This document shows, in pieces, positions 34,776-43,443 of a stretch of 64,000 nt of DNA. Position 1 is the stretch's first letter, and each line of letters begins with the position of its first letter. Origin of the DNA: an uncultured Roseibium sp. (GTDB taxonomy: Bacteria > Pseudomonadota > Alphaproteobacteria > Rhizobiales > Stappiaceae). The translations under genes and the position numbers were made by a program. The DNA is taken from NCBI RefSeq assembly GCF_947494555.1, contig NZ_CANLVF010000001.1, forward strand, positions 1,798,001 through 1,862,000, read 5' to 3'. Below the pieces are notes generated by a model. It saw nothing but the letters and a program-made list of their open reading frames with translations, did not search any database and was not told the DNA's origin.

Positions 34776-35347
34776 GCGCATCACGGAAAAAGCTGAGCAC
34801 GGAGATTGAGCTTCTGAAGGCGCTGGTCAGGGGATATCCACTGCTTTGGTGTGTGGTCTATGCGAACCCCAGATGCGAGCGCCGGGCGTTCATGGGACTG
34901 ATCGAGGCGGGTGTGATCGCGCATTTGCCGGAAGAGAGTTTCGAACGGAAACAGCCGCGCTCGAAGAAGAAAATCGCGCTCAGGAAGCCGATGTTCTCCC
35001 GCTATCTGTTCGCCGGGATCGATGCGAATGCCGGGCAGGACTTTGCCCTGGTGCGCAAGTGCGATGGGGTAGAAGGTATTCTATCGATTGAAGAAAACGG
35101 AAAGCCGTATCTTCTGGAAGCGTCTGAAATGGTGTCGCTGATCGACCGGTTGAACACGGAAAAGCGCATTCCGGACGGTTCGTTCATCCAGGTGGGCAAG
35201 GTGCTGCAGCTGATCAAAGGCCCGTTTGCCGGCTTCGATGTGGAGATCACGGGATACGAGCAGGCGCGCGAAATGTTCCGGGGCGAGGTGAGTGTGTTCG
35301 GCAGGCGGACAGCGCTGACAGCCTCTGTTGACGACCTGGGGCGTTGA
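34772..35347 (+). CDS. NusG/RfaH-like transcription elongation factor
   Basis: A 191-residue protein with an N-terminal NGN fold (LLWCVVYANPRCERRAFMGL, a beta strand with helix, then PMFSRYLFAGID) and a C-terminal KOW-type domain (VLQLIKGPFAGFDVEITGYE, then VSVFGRRTALTASVDDL). These are the two domains of NusG; the low similarity to core NusG and the phage setting suggest a specialised paralogue that modifies RNA polymerase for late transcription, like RfaH or phage antiterminators. It overlaps the replication gene by 4 bp and is the last gene before the TerS-like region. The 179-bp gap after it shows no gene. Confidence 0.78.
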   Translation: MSASRKKLSTEIELLKALVRGYPLLWCVVYANPRCERRAFMGLIEAGVIAHLPEESFERKQPRSKKKIALRKPMFSRYLFAGIDANAGQDFALVRKCDGVEGILSIEENGKPYLLEASEMVSLIDRLNTEKRIPDGSFIQVGKVLQLIKGPFAGFDVEITGYEQAREMFRGEVSVFGRRTALTASVDDLGR

Positions 35348-35526
35348 ACTTACTTCTTGATGTCAGGACGATTCGTCGGATCCTTCGGACCTGATGCTGG
35401 CGCAAGGCCAGACGCGAATAGGCGACCGAAGCGGTGAACCCAGCCAACAAAAGATGCAGGAACTGCGGAGTTGGTGCGATGGGGTTCTATGGCGGGACTT
35501 TTGGTTCACTATCAGCTAGGTGCTGC

Positions 35527-36042
35527 TCAGAAACAGATCACGCGAAATGAGGCCTTGAATTCGTGCTTCGACACAATACTGCTTACGCTTCTGAAGTGTA
35601 ATTCACAGCTGTCGTTTGCATAATTAAGAGCCATCGCATCGTTCACACATAGGATTTCGCGATTTGATCCGTCCACGGAGAACCTTACGCAATCCCTGCT
35701 CCCAAGCTCTAGGACGCGAATCTCATACGATCGGCCACTCTTAACTCTAAAAGTATAGCCAACTGGTCTTGTGTTGTTGTGTGGTTTGTCAACTGTAAAT
35801 GACTGGCTGTAGTTAAGCCAGTGACCAAATGTGGTGGAGTAAATTGGGCTCGCAAGCAGCGAGATGAACAAAAAGAAACCAATAGCAGGAACAACAAATC
35901 TAGTTTTACCTTGCAATTTGGGAATTTTTATTGGCCCAAAATCGATGCCGCCGAAAAAGTACGACAACATGAATATTATCGCCAAAGTATATAATAATAT
36001 AACTACATCACTGGGCACCATAGAAATTTCCTTAACACTCAT
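35527..36042 (-). CDS. Reverse-strand cargo: two-TM membrane protein
   Basis: A 171-residue protein with two N-terminal TM helices (VVILLYTLAIIFMLSYFFGG and FVVPAIGFFLFISLLASPIY) and a C-terminal beta-rich domain with four Cys (RVLELGSRDCVRFSVDG, then ILCVND and VICF) that would be periplasmic. AT-rich and unrelated to neighbours. It completes a series of single reverse genes for membrane proteins in the replication half of the element. Confidence 0.65.
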   Translation of the reverse strand: MSVKEISMVPSDVVILLYTLAIIFMLSYFFGGIDFGPIKIPKLQGKTRFVVPAIGFFLFISLLASPIYSTTFGHWLNYSQSFTVDKPHNNTRPVGYTFRVKSGRSYEIRVLELGSRDCVRFSVDGSNREILCVNDAMALNYANDSCELHFRSVSSIVSKHEFKASFRVICF

Positions 36043-36254
36043 GTTGGATTACAGTCTTAATACTAGAATAAATACAACTATAGCCTGTAGTTGTCCAATT
36101 CCCGAATCTTCGATTTCTGGTAATTGATGCTCGCCCTTGTTTCATGTGTTTGCGATTTGAGCTGGAAATCAGAGCTTTTCCGTTACCCTCAAGGGACCGT
36201 ATCCCACCAAAAGACAAAACGGGGGAACTGAGCGTTTAGTGTCGCCAGTCTGAC

Positions 36255-36314
36255 CCTAAATTCGAAGCCTAAAGTCGGCTAAAGTCCTAAAGTCAGCCCT
36301 AAATTCCTAAAGTC
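36255..36314 (+). repeat. Six CCTAAA(G/T)TC repeats upstream of the TerS-like gene
   Basis: CCTAAATTC at 36255 and 36298; CCTAAAGTC at 36268, 36286 and 36306; GCTAAAGTC at 36278. The copies are 8-13 bp apart, all in the same orientation, and end 24 bp before the terS-like start. Such arrays are typical binding sites for the small terminase (cosB/pac). The rest of the 295-bp gap (36043-36254) shows nothing. Confidence 0.6.
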
Positions 36315-36337
36315 GAGCAGCATTCCGGAGCGAGCCT

Positions 36338-36655
36338 GTGACAGCACACGCGGGTGAAAACGCCGTTGTCACCAAGGGTGAGTTCGCCAAATTCATTAAC
36401 GTAAGCCCTGGGCGGGTGTCTCAGTACATCGCCGAGGGCAAGATCTACGGCGATGCTCTGGTGGGAACAGGCCGCGGCTCGAAGATCAACCGGCCGATCG
36501 CGCAGGAGCAGCTGCGCCAGGCTCTCAACATCGGCCAGATGTTCGGCAACGGGCTGGAAACCCGGCTGACCGATCCAGCGCAACCAGCCGAGCCGACATT
36601 CGACCAGGCGCCGGCGCAGAATTCAGATCCGAAACCCGATCTGCCGGATCTCTGA
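36338..36655 (+). CDS. Small terminase-like DNA-binding protein
   Basis: A 105-residue protein with an N-terminal winged helix (VTKGEFAKFINVSPGRVSQY, then IAEGKIYGDALVG) like the Nu1/TerS DNA-recognition domain, a short helix (EQLRQALNIGQMFG), and an acidic, proline-rich C-terminus that may be shortened. GTG start with GGAG at a good distance. A large terminase should follow; instead the frame is followed within 2 bp by the tail end of another gene (see 36654-36818), so a deletion has removed everything between. Confidence 0.65.
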   Translation: MTAHAGENAVVTKGEFAKFINVSPGRVSQYIAEGKIYGDALVGTGRGSKINRPIAQEQLRQALNIGQMFGNGLETRLTDPAQPAEPTFDQAPAQNSDPKPDLPDL

Positions 36656-36818
36656 AAAGGACGGCCGCCGCACTGGTCTCCTGATCGGCGAGGCGCTTGC
36701 CCGTGCCGGTGATCTTACCGCTTCGCAAGCCGGGATCGTCTCGGACTTTCTCGTTCAATACGAAGCAGCCTTTCTAAAGTCCTTCCAGGACCAATACGGA
36801 GCGCAACATGAGAGGTAG
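36654..36818 (+). pseudogene. C-terminal remnant of a tail-chaperone-like gene at a deletion junction
   Basis: Right after the TerS-like stop, another frame codes for about 54 residues of convincing protein (DGRRTGLLIGEALARAGDLT, then SDFLVQYEAAFLKSF) ending at TAG 36816-36818, overlapping the tape-measure start. It has no start codon. Its position directly before the tape measure fits the end of a tail assembly chaperone or similar gene. It marks where the head and early tail modules were lost. Confidence 0.6.
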
Positions 36819-39800
36819 AATGCCTGAAGTCGGCATTCGGCTTGCTGCTGTCGACGGCAAGGCCGTTCAGCGCGAGCTGCGCCGCTTTGGCACTGAAGGC
36901 GAGCAGGCGCTCAGGCGGATCGAACGTGCCAGCAAACCGGCTCGCCGCAGCCTGAAGGCCGTTGATGCCGCGGTCGACGATCTGAAGACAAGCGCGTCCG
37001 GGATGTCGAGCAATCTCGGTGCGGCTGGCGCCGGCCTCCGGGCCATGGGTCCGGCTGGTGCCGCGGCTGCGATCGGAATCGGTGCCTTGTCGCTCGGCTT
37101 TGCAAAGGTCGTAACCTCGTCCCGTGATGCCGCGCGCTCGGTCGCAGAAATCGGAGACGCAGCGCGCCGGGCCGGGCTTGATTTCGAACCGTTTCAAGAG
37201 CTGCAGCTCTTTGCTGAACGCAACCGGATTGCCGTCGACGCCCTGACCGACGGCATGAAAGAACTGAACCTTCGCGCCGATGAATTCATCCTGACCGGTG
37301 CAGGTCCTGCGGCCGAAGCGTTCCAGCGGCTTGGATTTAGCGCTGCAGAATTGAAAAGGGAACTCGAAAACCCGTCCGATCTTCTCGTTGAGATCATTGA
37401 ACGCCTCGAGAAATTCGACAGGGCCGCTCAGATCCGGATCGCCGACGAAATTTTCGGCGGAACCGCCGGCGAACGCTTTGTTGAACTGATCGACCGCGGC
37501 TCGGACAACCTGCGCCGCATGATCCAGGAATCGCGCGATCTCGGACTGATTTTTGATGCGGAGGTCATAAAGCGCGCTGAAGAGCTGGATAGCGAGCTTA
37601 CAAAGGCGTCGCAGACAATAAATCGCAGTTTGACCAGGGCGCTGCTAGATGCGGCGCCGGCAATGCAAGCGCTCACCGAATTTCTCGCAACGGCATTGGA
37701 TGGGTTTAGCTCGCTGATTGATTTGACGCGTGATGTTGAAGACCAGTCGACGCTGCGTGTTCAAGAGCGTTACATCAAGCTCGTCAATGAAGGCATCCTT
37801 CTCCGAGAGTCGATTGCAGGTCTCGAAAGGCGCGACGATTCCATTGCCTCTGCGCGATTGAAAGTTCAGCGGGAGCGCCTTACCCTGATTGAGGCAGAAG
37901 CGGCCGCACTTCGCGAGCTGCTCGATGTCCGCAGTGGTAAACCGCCAGAAGGCGCCGACGCGACGCCTTCAACCTCCAGCCAGAACGATGACTTGCTTCT
38001 CGAAGAAGAGCGCAAGCGCCTCGAAAAACTCGCTGAGGTCTGGGTCGAGCGGATTACGCCGGCGGCCGACAAGTATCAGGAAACCTTGCGGGATATCGCT
38101 GCCGCTGAAGAGCAAGGCTTTCTGACGGCCAGTCAGGCAGCGGACGCGCGGACGAAAGCCGCTGAAGACTATCAAAAGGTCATCGACAAGCTGAATGCGA
38201 CCGGCAACCGCGACCTTGAAAAGCGTCTGTCGGAAGTCAAACGGCTGATCGAAACCAGCCGCGCACCTGCCGAAGAGCTCGCGGCGCGTCTGCAGCGCAT
38301 TGCGGAATTGGAAAACGAAGGCCTGTTCGCCCGTGCGGGCGGCAATGCCGATGACGCCCGGGTCGCCGCGATGCGGGATTATGCGAGCGCAACCGATGAT
38401 GCGGCGGCGGCTCTTGAACGCCTGGAGCAGATCGCGTCCGGAGATGGGCCGAGCCGTTATGCAGCGCAGCTGGTTGTCGCCGAGCGGCGCACAAACGATC
38501 TGAGGGAAGCAACTGCGCCGCTGCGTGAAGAGCTTTCCGACAGTCTGGCCGATGCCATTGTCAATGGTGAAGAGCTTTCTGACGTTCTGGAAAAACTTGC
38601 AAAGCAGATCTTGCGAGACTTCCTTGCCGGTCAGTTCAATTTCCTGCTGGGCGGTCCTGCGCCGACCGATTTCCTGTCCAGGCTTCTCGGTTCGATCACG
38701 GGCGGCCGGGTCGGTGGTTTTGGCGGAGGCGGCGGTGCGACTTCCGTTTCGAGCTACAGCCCGCCGGTTACAGCTTCAGCGTCCCTGCCGGCGGCGGCGG
38801 CCTCGGCGATCGCGCCGTCGACCGGCGGCTCGGTGGCCTCGCAGGTCTGGCGGTATTTCCTCGGGAAGGGCCTGCAGCCGCACCAGGTGGCCGGGATTGT
38901 CGGCAACGTCTCGGCAGAAAGCGCATTCAACCCGTTTGCGATCGGGGACGGCGGCAACGCGTTTGGACTCTTCCAGCACAATGACCGGCGTCATCGACTT
39001 TTCGACTTTATCGGCGGGCGGCAGAACCTCGGCAATGTGGGCAGTCAGCTGGACTTTGCCTGGCACGAACTACAGACGACCGAAAACCGGTCGTTCCGCG
39101 ATCTGCTCGCAAGCCGCAACGTGCGCGAGGCGACCGCTGCTTTCGGCGGGTTTGAGCGCCCGTCCGGCTTTTCCTACGGCAACCCGGAGGCCATGCACAA
39201 CTGGACCGGCCGCCTGCAGGCAGCCGAAGAGGCGTTGAATGTGTTTGGTGGTGATCTGACAACCGCATCGTCCGGACTGACGCGTTTTGATGGCGGTGTC
39301 AGCAAGGCGATCGGATCGCTTGCAGAAGGCAGCACTAGCCTTGCCAACACGGCAACATCGTTTGCCGGCCAGTCGCAGGATCTTGCCGGAACCATGGCCG
39401 AAGGCCTGCAGAATGTTTTCAGCGGTCTCGGCGACGGTGCCGGGGGCGCGAGCGGGGGCGGGGGCTTCAGCGGTTTCTTTTCCGGTATCTTCAAAGGCCT
39501 CGCAGGTGTTTTCGGCTTCAACCGCGGCGGTTCGACGGGACCTGGTGCTGATTCCGATGTCGCCGGATTTGTGCATGCCAACGAATATGTTTTCAGCGCG
39601 CCGGCAACGCGGCGCATCGGAGTTGGCGTCCTGGACCAGATCCACGGCGGCGCTCTGATGGGGTTTCGCTCAGGCGGCTATGTAACGCCGTATGCCGCGA
39701 CTGGCAGCTCTTCTGCGATGCGCGGACAGGCGGCGAATGACGGGCAGTCGAAAATCGAAGTGCACAACTATTCAAATGCGCAAGTCGATGTTGAGGAAAG

Positions 39801-39939
39801 CCGCGATGAACGTGGCGGCCGGAGCACGAAGTTCGTCATCTCGGAGCAGGTTGCGGACTCGCTGAGCCTTCCAGGCGGAGCCGCGCAGCGTACGCTCGGC
39901 CGCACCTATGGCGTCAAGAAGCAGAGGGCTAAACGATGA
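36808..39939 (+). CDS. Tail tape measure protein with embedded tail lysozyme
   Basis: A 1043-residue protein that sets tail length and passes through the tail into the host. The N-terminus is helical with a hydrophobic stretch (PAGAAAAIGIGALSLGFAKV, about 70-95) and long coiled coils (about 300-570). A Gly/Ser/Ala-rich linker leads to a phage tail lysozyme domain (about 677-790: YFLGKGLQPHQVAGIVGNVS, then GDGGNAFGLFQHNDRR), which would locally cut peptidoglycan. The C-terminus has the GYVT and YSNAQVDVEESRDERGG motifs usual near the end of tape measures. ATG 36808 or 36820 could start it. It appears intact although its upstream partners are gone. Confidence 0.85.
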   Translation: MRGRMPEVGIRLAAVDGKAVQRELRRFGTEGEQALRRIERASKPARRSLKAVDAAVDDLKTSASGMSSNLGAAGAGLRAMGPAGAAAAIGIGALSLGFAKVVTSSRDAARSVAEIGDAARRAGLDFEPFQELQLFAERNRIAVDALTDGMKELNLRADEFILTGAGPAAEAFQRLGFSAAELKRELENPSDLLVEIIERLEKFDRAAQIRIADEIFGGTAGERFVELIDRGSDNLRRMIQESRDLGLIFDAEVIKRAEELDSELTKASQTINRSLTRALLDAAPAMQALTEFLATALDGFSSLIDLTRDVEDQSTLRVQERYIKLVNEGILLRESIAGLERRDDSIASARLKVQRERLTLIEAEAAALRELLDVRSGKPPEGADATPSTSSQNDDLLLEEERKRLEKLAEVWVERITPAADKYQETLRDIAAAEEQGFLTASQAADARTKAAEDYQKVIDKLNATGNRDLEKRLSEVKRLIETSRAPAEELAARLQRIAELENEGLFARAGGNADDARVAAMRDYASATDDAAAALERLEQIASGDGPSRYAAQLVVAERRTNDLREATAPLREELSDSLADAIVNGEELSDVLEKLAKQILRDFLAGQFNFLLGGPAPTDFLSRLLGSITGGRVGGFGGGGGATSVSSYSPPVTASASLPAAAASAIAPSTGGSVASQVWRYFLGKGLQPHQVAGIVGNVSAESAFNPFAIGDGGNAFGLFQHNDRRHRLFDFIGGRQNLGNVGSQLDFAWHELQTTENRSFRDLLASRNVREATAAFGGFERPSGFSYGNPEAMHNWTGRLQAAEEALNVFGGDLTTASSGLTRFDGGVSKAIGSLAEGSTSLANTATSFAGQSQDLAGTMAEGLQNVFSGLGDGAGGASGGGGFSGFFSGIFKGLAGVFGFNRGGSTGPGADSDVAGFVHANEYVFSAPATRRIGVGVLDQIHGGALMGFRSGGYVTPYAATGSSSAMRGQAANDGQSKIEVHNYSNAQVDVEESRDERGGRSTKFVISEQVADSLSLPGGAAQRTLGRTYGVKKQRAKR

Positions 39940-40355
39940 TCCCGGTTTGGCCTGCAGACCTGCCGAAACCTCAACGGTCCAGCTTTCAAACACAGCTCCA
40001 GGACCCGCGTATCAAAAAACGCGCGGAAACCGGGCCGCCTGGTTACAAGCGCCGGTTCTCCTCTGTCGGAAAGCTTGTCTCGCTGAGCATCAAGATCAAC
40101 CGTGAGCAGCTCGCCGTTTTTGAAACCTTCCACGAGGAAGAGATCCAATTGGGGGCTTTGCCGTTTCTAATGCCGGATCCCATCACGGATGGCTGGCCGC
40201 TGCTTGCGCCCGACGGCAGTGCGCTCCTGGCGCCGGATGACGAACCGATCTTGATCGCAGCGCACTGGCTTGTGCTTTTCGGCGAAAACATGCCCACGGT
40301 CAGCAAGCCCGGGCTGCAATTTGTCGTCACCTTTCCCGTTACGGTGATGCCGTGA
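39936..40355 (+). CDS. Phage minor tail protein
   Basis: A 139-residue protein in the usual slot between the tape measure and the DUF1833 gene in siphovirus tail-tip operons. The N-terminus (IPVWPADLPKPQRSSFQTQL) and the beta-rich middle (SVGKLVSLSIKINREQLAVF) fit the distal-tail-type proteins of these phages; no catalytic motif is visible. Its ATG overlaps the tape-measure stop, and its own stop overlaps the next GTG. Confidence 0.7.
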   Translation: MIPVWPADLPKPQRSSFQTQLQDPRIKKRAETGPPGYKRRFSSVGKLVSLSIKINREQLAVFETFHEEEIQLGALPFLMPDPITDGWPLLAPDGSALLAPDDEPILIAAHWLVLFGENMPTVSKPGLQFVVTFPVTVMP

Positions 40356-40876
40356 GGCGGATCTCGTTAAATCAGCGTCTATCGCTGGAAGAGCATTCGA
40401 CAGACGAAATCGAGGTTGCTCTTTTTCATATCGAGCATGATGAGCTTTCAGAACCGGTCCGGCTATCGACAGACAATGCAGATCGGCTTTCCGATGATCC
40501 GCTGACCTATGGAACACGGTCAACGTTCAACGGTGCCAATCCGGTCAGTGAGCCGTTTCAGTTCGTGCTCGTATCCGCCGATTTGCCGAGCGACCTGGAG
40601 GAGGCGCCAGCCGAAGCGTCGGTCGTTCTTGAAAATGTCACCAAGGGCATTGCCGACGTTCTGCAGATGATCACGACGCAGGCGAGCGTTGACATCGCCG
40701 TTGTGCTCGCCTCGTCGCCAGATCAGATCGAGGCAGAATACAAGGGCTTGCGGCTTGTGCGTGCCGAGGGCGACGCGGCCGAGATTACGCTTTTTCTGAG
40801 CCGGCAACCGATCGAGGAAGAAAGCTTTCCGTCGGTCCGAATGACCAAACAACGCTTTCCGGGACTTCACAGATGA
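40352..40876 (+). CDS. DUF1833 tail protein
   Basis: A 174-residue protein of the DUF1833 family, found in phage tail-tip and gene-transfer-agent-like clusters. The beta-rich body ends with the family hallmark FPSVRMTKQRFPGLHR. It likely forms a ring of the tail tip. GTG start overlapping the previous stop; the next gene overlaps by 4 bp. Confidence 0.8.
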   Translation: MRRISLNQRLSLEEHSTDEIEVALFHIEHDELSEPVRLSTDNADRLSDDPLTYGTRSTFNGANPVSEPFQFVLVSADLPSDLEEAPAEASVVLENVTKGIADVLQMITTQASVDIAVVLASSPDQIEAEYKGLRLVRAEGDAAEITLFLSRQPIEEESFPSVRMTKQRFPGLHR

Positions 40877-41295
40877 GTTGGAGCAACAGATATGTCGGCA
40901 TTCCGTTCAAGGAATTCGGCCGCGAAAGCGTGGGCTGCGACTGCTACGGACTGGCCGTGCTCGTCTATCTGCAAGAGCTTGGCATGCAGCTGACCTCTTA
41001 TGCGGGAGACTATGTCAGCTGCGAGGAGCGCAAAGATCTCAACGCGCTCTTTTCCGATGCCATTGAATTCGGACCCTGGCGGAAGGTTGAGGGCCCTGCG
41101 CAGGCGTTCGATATCGCGCTCTTTCGAATTGGCAATCTTGCCGCTCATTGCGGTGTCGTCGTTGAGAACGGCAGGATGCTGCATGTCCAGGGCGAGGACC
41201 AGGTCAAGGTGGAAAACTACCGGACCGGCACTTGGCAGCCGCGGCTTATCGGCCATTACCGACATGAAGACATGAGGGTGCGGGCTGATGACTGA
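40873..41295 (+). CDS. NlpC/P60 tail-tip peptidase
   Basis: A 140-residue cysteine peptidase of the NlpC/P60 fold, equivalent to lambda K, thought to cut peptide cross-links of the cell wall during infection. The nucleophile is Cys24 in GCDCYGLAV, and His92 (AAHCGVVV) fits the catalytic His, with a further polar residue near His104. Length and position after DUF1833 and before the J-like gene fit a siphovirus tail tip. Confidence 0.85.
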   Translation: MSWSNRYVGIPFKEFGRESVGCDCYGLAVLVYLQELGMQLTSYAGDYVSCEERKDLNALFSDAIEFGPWRKVEGPAQAFDIALFRIGNLAAHCGVVVENGRMLHVQGEDQVKVENYRTGTWQPRLIGHYRHEDMRVRADD

Positions 41296-42301
41296 TACCG
41301 TTCCCGTCATTGCGGCGCCGTTGTTCGATCCTGGTGCCAACCGGATAGACATGTCGTTACCGCATGGGCTTACCCTTGCAGAGATCGTTGCAACCGCCTT
41401 GCCGGAGGCTGTCGGTGAAGATTTGCCGGTCCGGGTTGCCCTTGTCACGCAGGAGGGCGCGGAAGTCATTCAGCGGGAAAATTGGCAGTTTGTGCGTCCC
41501 CGGGCGGGTGTTCGTGTCGTTATCAGGGTGTTGCCTGGCAAGAATGCACTCAGGTCGATCCTGCAAGTCGTCGTTGCGATCGCCGCGATTGCTGTTGGAG
41601 CGTTCTTCGCGCCCGCGCTTGCTGGTGCCCTCGGCATCTCCCTCGGTTTGGCACAGGCAGGTTTGACGCTTGGTGTAACTGCACTTGGAAATCTCCTGAT
41701 CAACGCCCTGGTGCCGCCGGCAAGTCCGGAGGCGCTGTCATCGCCGTCCGACAGCGACGTCAAGCAATCCTACACAATCAGCGGCTGGAAAAACCGCTTG
41801 GCGCCCGATGCGCCTTTGCCGGTGCCCTTCGGCGAACATCGCTATGCGCCGCCCTTCGCTGCGCGCTCCTATACCGAGATTGTCGGCGACATTCAGTATA
41901 TCCGCGCGCTCTTCGTCTTCGGGCCCGGGCCGGTCAACCTGTCAGAGTTCAAGATCGGGACGACCGATATCGATGAATATGACGAAGTGGAAATGGAGGT
42001 TCGCGAGGGACTGCCGGGCGATGAACCGGTGACGCTCTATCCGCGCCAGGTGCTGGAAGATCCTGCCGGCAGTGACTTGACCCGGCCTTTGCCACGCAAT
42101 GACGCCGGCAACGTGATTTCCGGGCCGTCGATCGAGGAGCCTGTCCGGTGCGAGAGGCGGTGTCTGACGGTGTCAATGGAACGCCACGCACTGGCGCTGA
42201 GACCCGTCCGAAGACGATCATCGGTTACATCGCCGTCAAGGTTTCCGACGGTGTTGACGATCCGGTCCTTATCACGGCAGCAAATGTCATCCAGGACCTG
42301 A
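41288..42301 (+). pseudogene. Host-specificity protein (J-like), 3'-truncated by deletion
   Basis: The first about 290 residues are a normal tail-tip J/central fibre N-terminus: a beta-grasp-like start (LTLAEIVATALPEAVGEDLP), one hydrophobic segment (VVVAIAAIAVGAFFAPALAG), then GWKNRLAPDAPLPVPFGEHR and LYPRQVLEDPAGSDLTRPLP. After NVISGPSIEEPVRCER the frame becomes Arg/Ser-rich nonsense, and the coding signal shifts to another frame (42148 on). J proteins are usually over 1000 residues, so most of the gene, including the receptor-binding part, is missing. Confidence 0.7.
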
Positions 42302-42789
42302 CGAACGTTGTTTCCAAGGCTGATGAAAATGCGCGTGTTGCTGCGAATTGGGTACAAACACTGGTCACCACAACAGCGGTCTATGGACCGGGGGCCGATC
42401 TTGAGCTGCTGGCGCTCTCGACGTCGATCGACAATGTAGCTGCAAACAGCGCTGTTGAACTCAACATCAGTCTCAGTCTTGAGGCGGTCGCAAGTTCAAT
42501 GATCTACGTCAGGCGCAATGGTGTCGAAATCGGAAGTCATGCGGCTGCGGGGTCTCGAACGGTTGGCATGATTGCCGTCGATTTCGACAATAATGATACC
42601 GGAACAATGGCGCCGATATCCTTCTCGTTCATCGATACAACGCCCGACACCGGCACCAATACTTACACGGTCCACATCAGATTTGATGTATCACGCTCGG
42701 CCTATCTCAACAGAACAATCACGGACGGAGACACTGGCGGCTTTGAGCGCGGGTCCTCGGCCGTCATAGCGAAGGAGCTGGCAGCATGA
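42148..42789 (+). CDS. C-terminal piece of a tail fibre/tip protein (other side of the deletion)
   Basis: A 213-residue frame opening at GTG inside the broken J-like gene. The N-terminus (VKVSDGVDDPVLITAANVIQ) and the beta-rich rest with Thr/Ser/Asn-rich loops (SMIYVRRNGVEIGSHAAAGS) look like a tail-fibre C-terminal domain. It probably was the C-terminal part of the same or a following protein and is now separated from the N-terminus by a frame change. It overlaps the next gene by 4 bp, so the downstream arrangement is original. Confidence 0.55.
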   Translation: MREAVSDGVNGTPRTGAETRPKTIIGYIAVKVSDGVDDPVLITAANVIQDLTNVVSKADENARVAANWVQTLVTTTAVYGPGADLELLALSTSIDNVAANSAVELNISLSLEAVASSMIYVRRNGVEIGSHAAAGSRTVGMIAVDFDNNDTGTMAPISFSFIDTTPDTGTNTYTVHIRFDVSRSAYLNRTITDGDTGGFERGSSAVIAKELAA

Positions 42790-43367
42790 GACAATATCTC
42801 CTGATCGAAAATGGCGTTGTGATCGCCAACTGTGAAGACGTTGCAGGACTTGGGCCGCGCGCCGGCGAAGCGGTGGTTCATGACGGCGACTATGTAACAA
42901 ACGGTTCGACCCAAAACCCTGACAACACGTTTTCGGCTCCGGTTGTGGCCAAATACACGCTGGAAAGCGCCAAGGCGATGATTGTTGACTATGCCGAGGC
43001 GTTCGAAAACCACGTGTCCGGCAATGTGTCGATCGGCGAAAAGCTGTCCTGGTCGGCCAAGGAAGCGGCCGCAACGTCTTATCTCGCGGACCCGAACACT
43101 GTCCCGGCCGATCAGCGCGCCTTGCTTCAGGCGGAAGCCGATCAGACCGGCGAAACCCTGACAGAGCTTTCTAACGCGATCATGTCGAACGCGACGGCCT
43201 TCCGGCAGATCGCGGGGTCGATCGCTGGATTGAGACGCGCGACGCGAGTGGCGCTCGAGGCGGAACCTGACCCGGTCAATTACACCGCAGTTTTGCAAAC
43301 GGCCAAGGACAACGCAGACGCGCTTGCCGTTTCGCTCGGACTGACGCCCATGAATTGGGACGTCTAG
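42786..43367 (+). CDS. Tail-fibre-associated protein
   Basis: A 193-residue protein with a short beta-rich N-terminus (MRQYLLIENGVVIANCEDVA) resembling the start of tail-fibre or DUF4376-type proteins, then a long helical part (ALLQAEADQTGETLTELSNA). It follows the fibre fragment with overlap and ends the tail operon at a strong terminator. A fibre-assembly role is likely by position. Confidence 0.6.
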   Translation: MRQYLLIENGVVIANCEDVAGLGPRAGEAVVHDGDYVTNGSTQNPDNTFSAPVVAKYTLESAKAMIVDYAEAFENHVSGNVSIGEKLSWSAKEAAATSYLADPNTVPADQRALLQAEADQTGETLTELSNAIMSNATAFRQIAGSIAGLRRATRVALEAEPDPVNYTAVLQTAKDNADALAVSLGLTPMNWDV

Positions 43368-43400
43368 CGGGCTGATCGCCTGACAATTCGCAGTTTTTGC

Positions 43401-43423
43401 GCCGCCCTTTCGGGCGGCTTTTT
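43401..43423 (+). terminator. Terminator of the tail operon
   Basis: GCCGCCC, loop TTTC, GGGCGGC (43401-43418) followed by five T. The lysis gene begins 20 bp later with its own GGGAAA-type ribosome site. Confidence 0.85.
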
Positions 43424-43443
43424 CGTGCCTGAAGGGAAATCAC

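Noticed and set aside
42148..42789. Programmed frameshift joining the J-like N-terminus to the next frame
   Set aside because: No slippery heptamer is visible at the junction and the combined length (about 500 residues) is far below that of J proteins, so deletion is the better explanation.
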